DNA of 64,000 nucleotides from an uncultured Polaribacter sp. (GCA_943846595.1 OX044355.1:1701501-1765500); one strand, 5' to 3'. Shown: positions 1 to 8,553, counted from the first letter of the stretch. Numbers and translations are program-made. Notes: generated by a model not told the origin, from the sequence alone.

Positions 1-546
1 TTCGAAGGTTTGCATCCCTATGTAGATTATTTTGTGTTGAATGTGAGTTGCCCAAACGTTGGTAGTCACGCGAAACTCAACGATAAAGGCTATTTAATAT
101 CGCTGATTACAGAATGTCAGAAATTAAACAATGCGCAGGCGACTCAAAAACCGATCTTATTAAAAATAGCACCCGATTTGAACAACCAACAATTGGATGA
201 AATTATCGAATTGGTAGCAGAAACAAAAATAGATGGTGTTATTGCATCCAATACATCCACCACAAGAGCCAATTTAAAGGCCTCTAAAAAACAGTTAGAA
301 AGCATAGGTTCTGGAGGAGTCAGTGGACAACCGATTAAAGAGCAAAGCACGAAAGTCATTCAATATTTGTCCGACAAATCAAACAAATCCTTTCCAATAA
401 TTGGAGTAGGAGGTATTCATTCAGCAGAAGATGCCATCGAAAAAATAAACGCTGGTGCCGATTTGGTTCAAATTTATACAGGATTTATTTATGAAGGTCC
501 CAGTTTGATTAAAAAAATCAATAAGAAAATCTTGGCAAAGATATAA
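1..546 (+). CDS. pyrD: Dihydroorotate dehydrogenase (C-terminal part)
   Basis: Pyrimidine synthesis: oxidises dihydroorotate to orotate using FMN. The reading frame is open from base 1, so the 5' end lies outside the window. The visible 181 codons contain the substrate/FMN loop NVSCPN, the strand KIAPDL, the class-2-like segment ASNTSTTR, the glycine-rich SGGVSGQP and the phosphate-binding GVGGI near the end, followed by YTGFIYEGP. The C-terminal half reads like the quinone-dependent class 2 enzyme. However, the position of the class 2 catalytic serine in the NxSSPN loop carries cysteine, as in class 1 enzymes. The downstream gene is unrelated. Identity as a DHODH is clear; the class assignment is inferred because the N-terminus is missing. 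Confidence 0.93.
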   Translation, partial: FEGLHPYVDYFVLNVSCPNVGSHAKLNDKGYLISLITECQKLNNAQATQKPILLKIAPDLNNQQLDEIIELVAETKIDGVIASNTSTTRANLKASKKQLESIGSGGVSGQPIKEQSTKVIQYLSDKSNKSFPIIGVGGIHSAEDAIEKINAGADLVQIYTGFIYEGPSLIKKINKKILAKI

Positions 547-610
547 GAAATTACTTTTTCCATGATAAAATGATGGTACCCTGAAGCTGTCAGCATTCAA
601 TTTTAATTAA

Positions 611-1225
611 ATGTTAGAAACACTTAGCGCTTTTATTTTTGCTACTGCAATCTTGGCAATTTCTCCAGGACCAGACAATATTTTTGTTTTGACACAGAGT
701 ATTGTAAACGGAAAAAAATATGGGATAGCAACTGTTTTTGGTTTAATGACAGGCTGTCTTGTTCATACTACATTTGTAGCATTTGGAGTTTCTACCCTTA
801 TAGAACAGCAACCCTTGTTTTTTATCGGAATCAAGATTTTTGGAGCTAGCTACCTTTTATACTTGGCCTATCAGGTATATAAAAGTGATGTAAAAATCAC
901 CTTTTCTACAGAACAAGTCCTCCCAAAAAAAACGATAAAACTGTTTAAAAAAGGATTTCTAATGAATGTGTTGAATCCGAAAGTAACAATTTTTTTCTTG
1001 GCATTTTTCCCTCAATTTTTATTTTCAAAACAACTTTCCCATCTCGTCCAATTTTATATTCTAGGCCTGCTTTTTGTTCTTGTTTCATTCTTTGTTTTTG
1101 GAATGATTGCCCTCATGGGGGGGCAAATATCAGCAGCTATTTCTAAAAGTAAAAACATTGGATATTATTTGAAATGGGGGCAAATTGTTGTTTTTGTGGT
1201 CATTTCCATCTTCATTATCCTTTAA
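611..1225 (+). CDS. LysE/RhtB family amino-acid exporter
   Basis: Inner-membrane exporter of the LysE/RhtB/ArgO family, 204 aa, the usual length. The family signature is visible near residues 18-24 (SPGPDN), followed by the hydrophobic GLMTGCLVHT segment. About six hydrophobic segments are spread over the length. The motif LNPKVTIFFLAFFPQF near the middle is also typical. The ATG at 611 is the first in-frame start and follows pyrD by 64 bp with no clear terminator between. The substrate cannot be read from the sequence; members export basic or neutral amino acids or homoserine lactones. Confidence 0.9.
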   Translation: MLETLSAFIFATAILAISPGPDNIFVLTQSIVNGKKYGIATVFGLMTGCLVHTTFVAFGVSTLIEQQPLFFIGIKIFGASYLLYLAYQVYKSDVKITFSTEQVLPKKTIKLFKKGFLMNVLNPKVTIFFLAFFPQFLFSKQLSHLVQFYILGLLFVLVSFFVFGMIALMGGQISAAISKSKNIGYYLKWGQIVVFVVISIFIIL

Positions 1226-1246
1226 TTTTCCATTCGGTTTATTCTT

Positions 1247-1275
1247 TTTGATATTCAATTGTTTGTCTATCTTTG
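1247..1275 (+). promoter_or_regulatory. Flavobacterial promoter of the HMG-CoA lyase gene
   Basis: TTTG at 1247-1250, a 17-bp spacer, then TATCTTTG at 1268-1275 match the known Bacteroidota primary-sigma consensus (TTTG, N17-19, TAnnTTTG). The predicted transcription start falls at about 1281, directly at the ATG of the next gene (1282), so the transcript would have essentially no leader. Confidence 0.75.
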
Positions 1276-1281
1276 AGACAG

Positions 1282-2145
1282 ATGAATAAAGTCAAAATCA
1301 TAGAATGTCCACGAGATGCCATGCAAGGCATAAAGTCTCATTTTATTCCTACCCATAAAAAGTCATTGTATCTCAATTCGCTTTTAAAAGTAGGGTTTGA
1401 TACCATTGATTTTGGAAGTTTTGTTTCACCAAAAGCGATTCCGCAAATGCGAGATACCGCCGCAGTTTTATCAAAACTAGATTTGTCTAAAACAACCAGT
1501 AAATTGTTGGCAATCATTGCCAATATAAGAGGTGCTCACGATGCTACACAATTTGAAGAAATTGATTATTTAGGCTATCCATTTTCCATTTCAGAAAACT
1601 TTCAAATGCGAAATACGCACAAAACGATTGCAGAATCGATTGTGACTTTAGACGAAATTTTAAACATTGCATCCAAAACAAACAAAGAAGTAGTCGCTTA
1701 TTTATCAATGGGTTTTGGCAATCCTTATGGGGATCCTTGGAATGTAGACATTGTAGCGAAATGGACAGAAAAAATGTCTCAAATGGGGGTGAAAATTCTA
1801 TCGTTGTCTGACACTGTTGGGAGTTCAACACCCGAGGTGATTCATCACCTTTTTTCAAATTTAATTCCTGCTTACCCAACAATTGAATTTGGGGCGCATT
1901 TGCATACTACACCAGATAAATGGTACGAAAAGGTAGATGCTGCCTATAAAGCGGGTTGCAACCGATTTGACGGCGCTATCAAAGGATTTGGAGGTTGCCC
2001 CATGGCAAAAGATGATTTGACTGGCAACATGCCCACAGAAAAATTACTCTCCTATTTTACGGCTCAAAAAGCAAATATAAACTTGAAACCCATGAGTTTT
2101 GAAAGCGCATTTAATAAAGCTTTGGAAGTATTTGATGTCTTATGA
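1282..2145 (+). CDS. Hydroxymethylglutaryl-CoA lyase
   Basis: Cleaves 3-hydroxy-3-methylglutaryl-CoA to acetoacetate and acetyl-CoA, the last step of leucine degradation. It is a TIM-barrel HMGL-like protein of 287 aa. The N-terminal motif PRDAMQG supplies the conserved Arg and metal-binding Asp (residues 11-12). SFVSPKAIPQM follows. GAHLHTT supplies the two metal-ligand histidines. The GGCP loop supplies the catalytic cysteine, with GN just after it for the asparagine ligand. I chose the ATG at 1282 rather than an in-frame TTG nine bases upstream, because the TTG lies inside the promoter's -7 box. No other leucine-pathway gene is adjacent. Confidence 0.92.
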   Translation: MNKVKIIECPRDAMQGIKSHFIPTHKKSLYLNSLLKVGFDTIDFGSFVSPKAIPQMRDTAAVLSKLDLSKTTSKLLAIIANIRGAHDATQFEEIDYLGYPFSISENFQMRNTHKTIAESIVTLDEILNIASKTNKEVVAYLSMGFGNPYGDPWNVDIVAKWTEKMSQMGVKILSLSDTVGSSTPEVIHHLFSNLIPAYPTIEFGAHLHTTPDKWYEKVDAAYKAGCNRFDGAIKGFGGCPMAKDDLTGNMPTEKLLSYFTAQKANINLKPMSFESAFNKALEVFDVL

Positions 2146-2199
2146 TGTGGAATTTTCAGAGTACTTTAAAGCAGTCAAAACCTAAAAAAAAATAGTAAA

Positions 2200-3726
2200 A
2201 TGAAATTTATTAAAATCAGTGTATTTTTTCTCTCCCTGCTCATTGTTGCTTCTTGCACAAAAGACGATCAGAAAATAGACTTTACATTGTTACAATTGAA
2301 TGATGTTTATGAAATAGCACCAATCCAAGGCGGTGAGTTTGGAGGCATGGCACGTGTAGAGACTGTGCATCAAGATTTGTTAAAAGAAAACAAAAACACC
2401 CTGCTCGTCATGGCAGGTGATTTTTTAAACCCGTCCCTATTAGGAACCTTAAAAGTAGATGGCGAACGCCTTCGAGGAAAACAAATGGTCTCAGTAATGA
2501 ATGCCATGAATTTTGATTTGGTTGCCTTTGGTAATCATGAGTTTGATGTGCCTCAAAAAGACTTGCAAAAACGCTTGAATGAAAGTAATTTTCCATGGAT
2601 TTCTGCCAATGTAAAAGAGAAAACCGAAACTGGCACGACTTTTTTTCACAAAGAAATAAAGGGTGAAAAAGTACCGCTAACTCCCTCTTTTATCAAAGAA
2701 TTTTCAGATACTGATGGCACCAAAATAAAGATCGGTTTTATCAGTGTTTGCATTCCCTCAAATCCAAAAGAATATGTGGTGTATGAAGATATGTATGCCC
2801 AAGCAAAGGCAGCCTATGAGGATCTCAAAGATTCTGTTGATGTTGTTTTTGGACTCACACACGTTAAAATTGCACAAGACAAAAAAATTGCATTGCTGCT
2901 TCCAGAGCTTCCTTTAATTATGGGTGGTCATGAACATACCAGTCGTTCTGTTTCGGTCGGAAATACTGTCATAACAAAAGCAGATGCGAACGCGAAAACC
3001 GTTTACGTACATCGTATTTCCTATGATAAAAAAACAAAAAAAGCGCGTATAGTTTCAGAATTAAAAGCCATAAACTCAAAGATAAAAACGGATGTAAAAG
3101 TAGGCGCCATTGTTGCGCAATGGCAAAAAGTATTGAAAGTAAAAATCAAAGAAATTGTTTCAAATCCGACAGCGGTTATTTATACGGCTAAAACACCTTT
3201 AGATGGAAGAGATACTCCCATTCGCAGTGTACAAACCAATTTAGGGAAAATCATTACACAGTCTATGTCTTTTGCTTTTGATAACCAGGTGGATTGTGCG
3301 CTTGTAAACGGCGGGTCTATCCGAATTGATGATGCACTCGAAGGGGCGATTACTGCCGTAGATATTTTTAGAGTATTGCCTTATGGAGGCGCTATTTTGA
3401 AAGTAAAAATAAGCGGAAATCTATTGAAACGTGTTTTGGATTATGGCCTTTTGGCAGCTGGAACTGGAGCCTATTTGCAACGTTTTCAGGCTGAAAAAAT
3501 AGGATCAAATTGGTACATAAAAAATAAGCCATTAGACCTCAATAAAACCTATGATGTTGCTTTCTCCGAATACTTACTAAAAGGTTTTGACATTCCTTTT
3601 TTATCAGAAAAAAACAGCAATGTGCTTTCGGTATATCACCCAAAATCAACAGAATTTGGGTTTGATATTCGAAGAGCGGTGGTTTCTTATTTAACTTCCG
3701 AAACAAAAAAAAGTGTTCCTAATTAG
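2200..3726 (+). CDS. 5'-nucleotidase / metallophosphatase family lipoprotein
   Basis: Predicted exported UshA-like phosphoesterase, 508 aa. Residues 1-19 form a lipoprotein signal with lipobox VASC. The N-terminal calcineurin-type domain shows NDVYEIAP, AGDFLNPS, FGNHEFD, LTHVK and GGHEHT. The C-terminal 5'-nucleotidase substrate domain shows NGGSIRIDDALEGAIT and VLPYGG. The first metal motif is D-V-Y rather than the classical D-x-H of UshA, a variation found in a metallophosphatase subgroup, so the exact substrate is open. Likely attached to the periplasmic face of a membrane and used to recover phosphate or nucleosides. Its stop codon lies inside the loop of a terminator hairpin. Confidence 0.88.
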   Translation: MKFIKISVFFLSLLIVASCTKDDQKIDFTLLQLNDVYEIAPIQGGEFGGMARVETVHQDLLKENKNTLLVMAGDFLNPSLLGTLKVDGERLRGKQMVSVMNAMNFDLVAFGNHEFDVPQKDLQKRLNESNFPWISANVKEKTETGTTFFHKEIKGEKVPLTPSFIKEFSDTDGTKIKIGFISVCIPSNPKEYVVYEDMYAQAKAAYEDLKDSVDVVFGLTHVKIAQDKKIALLLPELPLIMGGHEHTSRSVSVGNTVITKADANAKTVYVHRISYDKKTKKARIVSELKAINSKIKTDVKVGAIVAQWQKVLKVKIKEIVSNPTAVIYTAKTPLDGRDTPIRSVQTNLGKIITQSMSFAFDNQVDCALVNGGSIRIDDALEGAITAVDIFRVLPYGGAILKVKISGNLLKRVLDYGLLAAGTGAYLQRFQAEKIGSNWYIKNKPLDLNKTYDVAFSEYLLKGFDIPFLSEKNSNVLSVYHPKSTEFGFDIRRAVVSYLTSETKKSVPN

Positions 3727-3738
3727 AACACTTTTTTA
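3705..3738. terminator. Bidirectional intrinsic terminator
   Basis: GTGTTC (3713-3718) pairs with GAACAC (3726-3731) across a 7-nt loop. The stem is extended by an A-run upstream and a T-run downstream. The A/T symmetry fits termination of both the plus-strand nucleotidase gene and the converging minus-strand receptor gene. The TAG stop codon (3724-3726) is part of the hairpin. Confidence 0.85.
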
Positions 3739-3770
3739 ACTTTTTCTTTTTCCGTTTCTTCTTCTAATTT

Positions 3771-6008
3771 CTAAAATTGGTATTGGAATCCAGCGTAAAT
3801 TCCAAAAGGATGTCCAGGTCTTAAACCAGCAGGAACTCTAGAAACTGCATAAGTATTATTAAGTAAGTTTGTTAGGTTGGCCGTCAATTGAAATTGCGGA
3901 GTTACCCTATATTTACTTGACATGTCTATGATGAAATTTGAGGCTACTTTTTCGTCTGTAGGAATGTTTCCTGAACCAGCCAAAGTTCTGAACGCACCAT
4001 TGTATCTTGCATTTACGTTGACTTCAAATTTTGCATGTTCTAAAGACAATGCAGCATTTAGTTGGTGTTTTGGAATGTATGGCAATTCATCACCAAGGGT
4101 CACTGTTCCCCACAAGCTATCAGTACTTCCAAAACTGTTTAAAAATTCAGTATTGGTAAACGTATAGCCCAATGACATTGGGAATGAAAATCGCGCAGCT
4201 TCCGAGGTCATATTGTAGTTTAATAAGAGTTCTATTCCGTTTACTTTTACTGCTCCTGCATTGAATTGATCTAGTGAACCAGTTCCCCCGGTAGCAGCAA
4301 TATCACTTCCCAATAAGTTGGAGTAATCATTATAAAAACCGACAAATTCTCCTTTCAATTTTCCAAGACTAAAACGGGTTCCCAATTCATAATTGATACT
4401 TTCTTCCGCCTTTTCATCTTCTTTGTTTCCAGGTGGCGAAAACCCTTTGTGAATCCCTCCGAAAAGTGAAAGATCATTGTTAAACTTATAATTGGCACCC
4501 ATTCCAGGAATAAAAATTGCCACGCTGTTCTCTCGTTCATTTAAGTCACTACCAGAGCGTGTAATGTCATTTTTGCCAAAGTCTTTTCTTTCTAATAAAA
4601 TATCTTCATATCGAACCCCTGGTGTAAAGGTCCAGTTTTGATATTTTAATTTATACGTAATGTAAGACGCAAAAGCTTTTGCACTGCTAATTCTGTTAGC
4701 ATCGGTTCCAGGAACACCTGCCGTAGTTTCAGTTAAAACTCCAGTATTGGAGATGCTGTATTTGTCGATCCATTGAAAACGATCTTCTTCATCATAATGA
4801 TATCTGAAACCCAGCTCTAAATCGTGAAATAAATTTTCTGTATACCAGTGATAATCAAGTTTCGTTTGCATTCCTTGGGCATAGTATGATCGGTTGTTTG
4901 CCTTCACTGCAATGGCGTCAGCTGATGAATTTACCGTTCCGTTTACAATGCTAAAATGATCTGAATAGTTGGTAGGATCTCCTAATATATTTGATATTTT
5001 TTGTTGGTCGCCTTCAAAAGTAATGTCATTAAGTTTGTACCAATTTCGTGCAAAATTATTTCGATAAAATGTGGTGGTCAACGTAAGATTTTTAGAGAAG
5101 CCCAAATGGTGCGTTAGCATGTATTGGGTATGATCTGTAGTCATCTTGTCATTATTAGAAGCTGCATATCTCGAAAACGGATTCGTGTTGAAGTCATCTT
5201 CTGAGAGCCCTAAATAGGTTTCATTTCCATTTTCATCAGCATATTGAAATTTGAAATCCAGCGATTGCTTCACTGCTTGATTTGGAAATAGTTGAACACG
5301 TATTTTGGCAACCACATCGTTTTTATTGAACCCTGTATTTTTACCACTTTCTAAGGTTTTAAATCCCTCCGATCCGTAATTTAGATATTCAATGAAGTAC
5401 CCTATGTTTTTATGATTGCCTCCAACTTTCGCATGTAGCTGATTCGAATTAAAACTTCCATAGGAAGCCCGAATACTTCCTGTAAAATCTGTAGGAATTT
5501 GCGAAGAAATCATATTAATGGCACCTCCAGTGGTAAACGGTCCGTATTGCACTTGGCTACTTCCTTTTAAGACTTCTACTGCTTCCATTCTAGCAATGGT
5601 AGGGAAGTAGTAGGCAGAAGAGGCGCTGTATGGAGCTGGGGCAATTAAAACTCCATCTTCCATCAATGTGATTTTTGAACTTCTCTCCGGAGAAGTTCCT
5701 CTTAAACTAATGTTCGGACGCAATCCAAAACCATCTTCTTCATACAAAGAAACTCCTGGAACGGTTCTCAATGCTTTGTTGATGTCGGTAAAACTGAATT
5801 TTTGTAATTCTTTAGGGGATAGATAATATGCAGAACCTGTCCTGTGCTTTGCTACATATTTGTTTCCAAAAATTTGCGTGGTAGAAATAATGATTTCATC
5901 CAAATTTTGGATGCTGTCTAGTTGCCAAAATTCTTTTTTTTCTTCTTTTGTTTGCCCTGTTAATAAACTTGTAAATAAGAGGGTTAAGAGTGTAATTTTG
6001 AGTCTCAT
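3771..6008 (-). CDS. TonB-dependent receptor, FecA-like (iron chelate uptake)
   Basis: Outer-membrane receptor, 745 aa from the ATG at 6008. The signal peptide covers about residues 1-19 and ends LLTGQ. The plug domain (about 35-160) contains VPGVSLYEEDGFGLRPN, LRGTSPERSSKITLMEDG, LKGSSQVQYGP and GGAINMIS. These are very close in style to the ferric-citrate receptor FecA family. The rest is a 22-strand-type barrel ending in an aromatic FQYQF. There is no N-terminal carboxypeptidase-regulatory domain, unlike the receptor at 41374. The longer in-frame ORF (to 6062) runs through the promoter, so 6008 is preferred. The substrate, probably a ferric chelate, is inferred from family resemblance only. 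Confidence 0.9.
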   Translation of the reverse strand: MRLKITLLTLLFTSLLTGQTKEEKKEFWQLDSIQNLDEIIISTTQIFGNKYVAKHRTGSAYYLSPKELQKFSFTDINKALRTVPGVSLYEEDGFGLRPNISLRGTSPERSSKITLMEDGVLIAPAPYSASSAYYFPTIARMEAVEVLKGSSQVQYGPFTTGGAINMISSQIPTDFTGSIRASYGSFNSNQLHAKVGGNHKNIGYFIEYLNYGSEGFKTLESGKNTGFNKNDVVAKIRVQLFPNQAVKQSLDFKFQYADENGNETYLGLSEDDFNTNPFSRYAASNNDKMTTDHTQYMLTHHLGFSKNLTLTTTFYRNNFARNWYKLNDITFEGDQQKISNILGDPTNYSDHFSIVNGTVNSSADAIAVKANNRSYYAQGMQTKLDYHWYTENLFHDLELGFRYHYDEEDRFQWIDKYSISNTGVLTETTAGVPGTDANRISSAKAFASYITYKLKYQNWTFTPGVRYEDILLERKDFGKNDITRSGSDLNERENSVAIFIPGMGANYKFNNDLSLFGGIHKGFSPPGNKEDEKAEESINYELGTRFSLGKLKGEFVGFYNDYSNLLGSDIAATGGTGSLDQFNAGAVKVNGIELLLNYNMTSEAARFSFPMSLGYTFTNTEFLNSFGSTDSLWGTVTLGDELPYIPKHQLNAALSLEHAKFEVNVNARYNGAFRTLAGSGNIPTDEKVASNFIIDMSSKYRVTPQFQLTANLTNLLNNTYAVSRVPAGLRPGHPFGIYAGFQYQF

Positions 6009-6046
6009 TTTATTTAGATTAATTATAAATAGTTTTTTTTTGTGTG

Positions 6047-6077
6047 CAAAGATAGCATGCATATTTAGTTTTTCAAA
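6047..6077 (-). promoter_or_regulatory. Promoter of the FecA-like receptor
   Basis: On the minus strand TATCTTTG (6054-6047) is preceded by TTTG (6077-6074) with a 19-bp spacer, matching the Bacteroidota consensus. The start would be near 6041, giving a leader of about 33 nt. A perfect 7-bp inverted repeat with a 3-nt centre (TTATTTA/TAAATAA, 6080-6096) sits just upstream of the -33 element and could be an operator. Confidence 0.75.
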
Positions 6078-6259
6078 GCTTATTTAGAATAAATAAGAAT
6101 AATATTTTAAATAAATTGATTGTCAGTGAATTAGGTTGTAATTTTTATTTAAGATTTTTAGGCTGGTTAAATAGTAATATGATGTCTGTGTCAATCATTT
6201 AAAAAATACTTATTGAAACCTTAGTTTTAATTAATGGTAAAAAACTCAATAAATAGTTG

Positions 6260-6292
6260 TAAATTTGCTTGCAATTAGACTTTAATTGCAAG
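6260..6292 (+). promoter_or_regulatory. guaB -7 box and abutting palindrome
   Basis: TAAATTTG (6260-6267) fits the -7 consensus; I see no clear -33 TTTG. Immediately after it lies a perfect 10-bp inverted repeat, CTTGCAATTA (6268-6277) and TAATTGCAAG (6283-6292), with a 5-nt centre. The right arm ends at the base before the guaB ATG. The predicted transcription start falls inside the left arm, so a DNA operator is more likely than a full RNA hairpin. Confidence 0.6.
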
Positions 6293-7768
6293 ATGACAGC
6301 ACACAACGATAAAATAGTAGGAGAGGGACTCACGTATGACGACGTTTTACTAGTACCCGCCTTTTCAGATGTACTTCCAAGAGAGGTCAGTATTCAAACA
6401 AAATTTACGAGAAACATTAGCATTAATGTTCCCATTATTTCCGCAGCAATGGATACGGTTACAGAAGCTGCGATGGCCATTGCGATTGCCAGAGAAGGAG
6501 GGATTGGTGTTTTGCATAAAAACATGACCATTATGCAGCAAGCGCAAGAAGTGAGACGTGTAAAGCGTGCAGAATCGGGCATGATTTTAGATCCAGTTAC
6601 TTTGCCTTTAACGGCTATTGTTTTAGATGCAAAAGCCCATATGAAGGAACACAGTATTGGTGGAATTCCGATTGTTGATGAAAATGGGACTTTAAAAGGA
6701 ATTGTAACCAACAGAGATTTGCGTTTCGAACACGACAATCAAAGACCGATTGTTGAAGTAATGACTACGGAAAACTTGATTACTGCTTCTGTAGGTACTT
6801 CTTTAAAAGATGCGGAGAAAATTCTTCAAAAAAATAAAATTGAAAAACTATTGATCGTAGACGATCAGTATATCTTAAAGGGACTCATTACGTTTAGAGA
6901 CATTACAAAAGTGACTCAAAAACCAATTGCGAACAAAGATTCATTCGGACGTTTAAGAGTGGCTGCTGCCTTGGGGGTTACTTCCGATGCGGTTGAAAGA
7001 GCTGAAGCTTTGGTGAATGCAGGCGTTGATGCGGTGATTATAGATACTGCTCATGGACACACCAAAGGCGTGGTCATGGTGCTAAAAGAAGTAAAAGCAA
7101 AGTTCCCAAATTTAGACGTGGTGGTTGGAAATATCGCTACTGCCGAAGCTGCAAAATATTTAGTGGAAGCAGGTGCCGATGCTGTTAAAGTTGGTATTGG
7201 ACCGGGTTCTATTTGTACCACAAGAGTGGTTGCTGGAGTTGGTTTTCCACAGTTTTCAGCCGTTTTAGAAGTGGCAGCTGCCATTAAAGGAACTGGCGTT
7301 CCAGTAATTGCCGATGGAGGAATTCGCTATACAGGGGATATTCCGAAAGCCATTGCTGCAGGTGCAGATTCTGTAATGTTGGGATCTCTTTTAGCGGGAA
7401 CCAAAGAATCTCCTGGAGAAACGATTATTTATGAAGGAAGAAAGTTTAAATCCTATCGTGGAATGGGCTCTGTTGAAGCCATGAAACAAGGCTCTAAGGA
7501 TCGCTATTTTCAAGATGTAGAAGCTGATATTAAAAAATTAGTCCCTGAAGGTATTGTAGGAAGGGTTCCTTACAAAGGAAATTTGGACGAAAGTATTCAC
7601 CAGTTCATAGGTGGGTTACGAGCTGGAATGGGTTACTGTGGTGCGAAAGACATTGCTACTTTGCAAGACAGTGGAAAGTTTGTAAGAATTACTGCCAGCG
7701 GTATTAATGAAAGCCATCCGCATGATGTTGCCATTACCAAAGAAGCACCAAACTATAGCAGAAGATAA
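6293..7768 (+). CDS. guaB: Inosine-5'-monophosphate dehydrogenase
   Basis: Oxidises IMP to XMP with NAD+, the committed step to GMP, in the cytoplasm. 491 aa, a standard bacterial length. The catalytic TIM barrel is interrupted by a CBS pair (about residues 95-210). The catalytic loop GPGSICTTR places the nucleophile at about Cys308. The IMP phosphate site, the YRGMGS motif and the flap [10 protein letters not shown] are all present. The ATG at 6293 was chosen over an upstream TTG because family members begin close to [11 protein letters not shown] and the palindrome lies between the two. It is monocistronic: its own -7 box precedes it and a strong terminator follows. Confidence 0.97.
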   Translation: MTAHNDKIVGEGLTYDDVLLVPAFSDVLPREVSIQTKFTRNISINVPIISAAMDTVTEAAMAIAIAREGGIGVLHKNMTIMQQAQEVRRVKRAESGMILDPVTLPLTAIVLDAKAHMKEHSIGGIPIVDENGTLKGIVTNRDLRFEHDNQRPIVEVMTTENLITASVGTSLKDAEKILQKNKIEKLLIVDDQYILKGLITFRDITKVTQKPIANKDSFGRLRVAAALGVTSDAVERAEALVNAGVDAVIIDTAHGHTKGVVMVLKEVKAKFPNLDVVVGNIATAEAAKYLVEAGADAVKVGIGPGSICTTRVVAGVGFPQFSAVLEVAAAIKGTGVPVIADGGIRYTGDIPKAIAAGADSVMLGSLLAGTKESPGETIIYEGRKFKSYRGMGSVEAMKQGSKDRYFQDVEADIKKLVPEGIVGRVPYKGNLDESIHQFIGGLRAGMGYCGAKDIATLQDSGKFVRITASGINESHPHDVAITKEAPNYSRR

Positions 7769-7790
7769 AAATAAACGAGTTTTAATAGTA

Positions 7791-7820
7791 AAAAGAGAAG
7801 CGGATGCTTCTCTTTTTTTT
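7791..7820 (+). terminator. guaB terminator
   Basis: AAAAGAGAAGC (7791-7801) pairs with GCTTCTCTTTT (7806-7816) around a GGAT loop and is followed by more T residues. Confidence 0.9.
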
Positions 7821-7851
7821 AGCTTTTTGGTGTGTCTTAGGTTTTTATGTG

Positions 7852-7875
7852 CCGCAAAGTCTACCGACTTTGCGG
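7852..7875. repeat. Perfect 10-bp inverted repeat, no T-run
   Basis: CCGCAAAGTC and GACTTTGCGG flank a TACC loop. It is GC-rich compared with its surroundings and has no following T-run, so it is not an obvious terminator. Function unknown. Confidence 0.6.
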
Positions 7876-7959
7876 AGCGGGTTTGAATTAATAATATCAC
7901 TTGCAGCTCCCATTTATTTTAATTAATATCTCTATTTTATAGCCAGTTTTTAATTATCT

Positions 7960-8097
7960 ACAACGGTCTCGGCTATGAATAGTTGCAACAATTAAGCACT
8001 TAACTTTTTAAGTACAAAACCAAGTTGGGAAAATCAGAGATTTTTCTATAGTAGCACAGATATAAGCAATTAAGTGTAGCCGTTGTTGGTAGCCGTT
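7960..8097. repeat. Possible miniature repeat element with imperfect terminal inverted repeats
   Basis: The left end ACAACGG-TCTC-GGCTA (7960-7975) mirrors the right end TAGCCGTTGT (8077-8086) with a four-base insertion. A second TAGCCGTT follows at 8090-8097. Inside lies a small hairpin ACTTAA-CTTT-TTAAGT near 7998. No ORF is present. The organisation resembles non-coding dispersed repeats, but there is no second copy in this window, so the family assignment is inference. Confidence 0.4.
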
Positions 8098-8118
8098 AAT
8101 GTCTATAAATTTTTATTT

Positions 8119-8289
8119 TCAAAGTTTTTGATTTTTTTTAAACCCAATTATAAGTTTTGGTAAAATTGACAATATAAATACTAATACAAATAATAAACTA
8201 TAATATTTTTTTTCTAATGGTAGAAACCATATTAAATAAATTGATATTGAAATGACTATTATAAAATAGATGTAAATAATTTTTTTCAT
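8119..8289 (-). CDS. Small membrane protein, 56 aa, unknown function
   Basis: A short ORF that reads M-KKIIYIYFIIVISISIYL and continues to an IGFKKNQKL tail. It has two hydrophobic segments (about residues 4-23 and 31-49) separated by the charged LEKK turn. The ATG at 8289 lies three bases after the stop of the SpoIIM-like fragment, suggesting translational coupling in one former operon. I recognise no family. The tight spacing, a start codon followed by lysines and the two-helix pattern support it being real or recently real; it could also be a remnant like its neighbour. Confidence 0.5.
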   Translation of the reverse strand: MKKIIYIYFIIVISISIYLIWFLPLEKKYYSLLFVLVFILSILPKLIIGFKKNQKL

Positions 8290-8292
8290 GAT

Positions 8293-8553
8293 TTAACAAA
8301 TTAAATTAATTAATTGAGGGGTTAAATATATTTCTACCAAAATGCCTAAAAAAACTATAGAAAAAAGAATAAAAGTTTTTAGACTAAATAATTCAGTCAA
8401 AAAATCTCTTTTTGTAAAATCGGATTTAATGAAATCATATAACAAAAAAGAAAGTTTTACACTTAAACTAGATAACATAATCAACCAAACAAGTTCAATA
8501 ATACCGTGTGGAAGGAATGTTATTAATGATTTTTCAAGACCTATTTTATACTG
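8293..8553 (-). pseudogene. 5'-truncated SpoIIM-family (stage II sporulation M-like) membrane protein
   Basis: On the minus strand an 86-codon open frame contains FLPHGIIELVWLI followed by two hydrophobic segments and ends ILVEIYLTPQLINLIC. The PHGxxE motif and the closing E-x-x-x-TP segment are the conserved C-terminal features of SpoIIM/DUF95 proteins, which normally have about 100 more residues before PHG. Here an in-frame TAA (8554-8556) stands 15 codons before the motif, and no start codon precedes it. I see no plausible N-terminal part in any frame upstream. It is therefore most likely a truncated gene. A plus-strand ORF of 95 codons over the same bases has no recognisable content. Confidence 0.55.
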
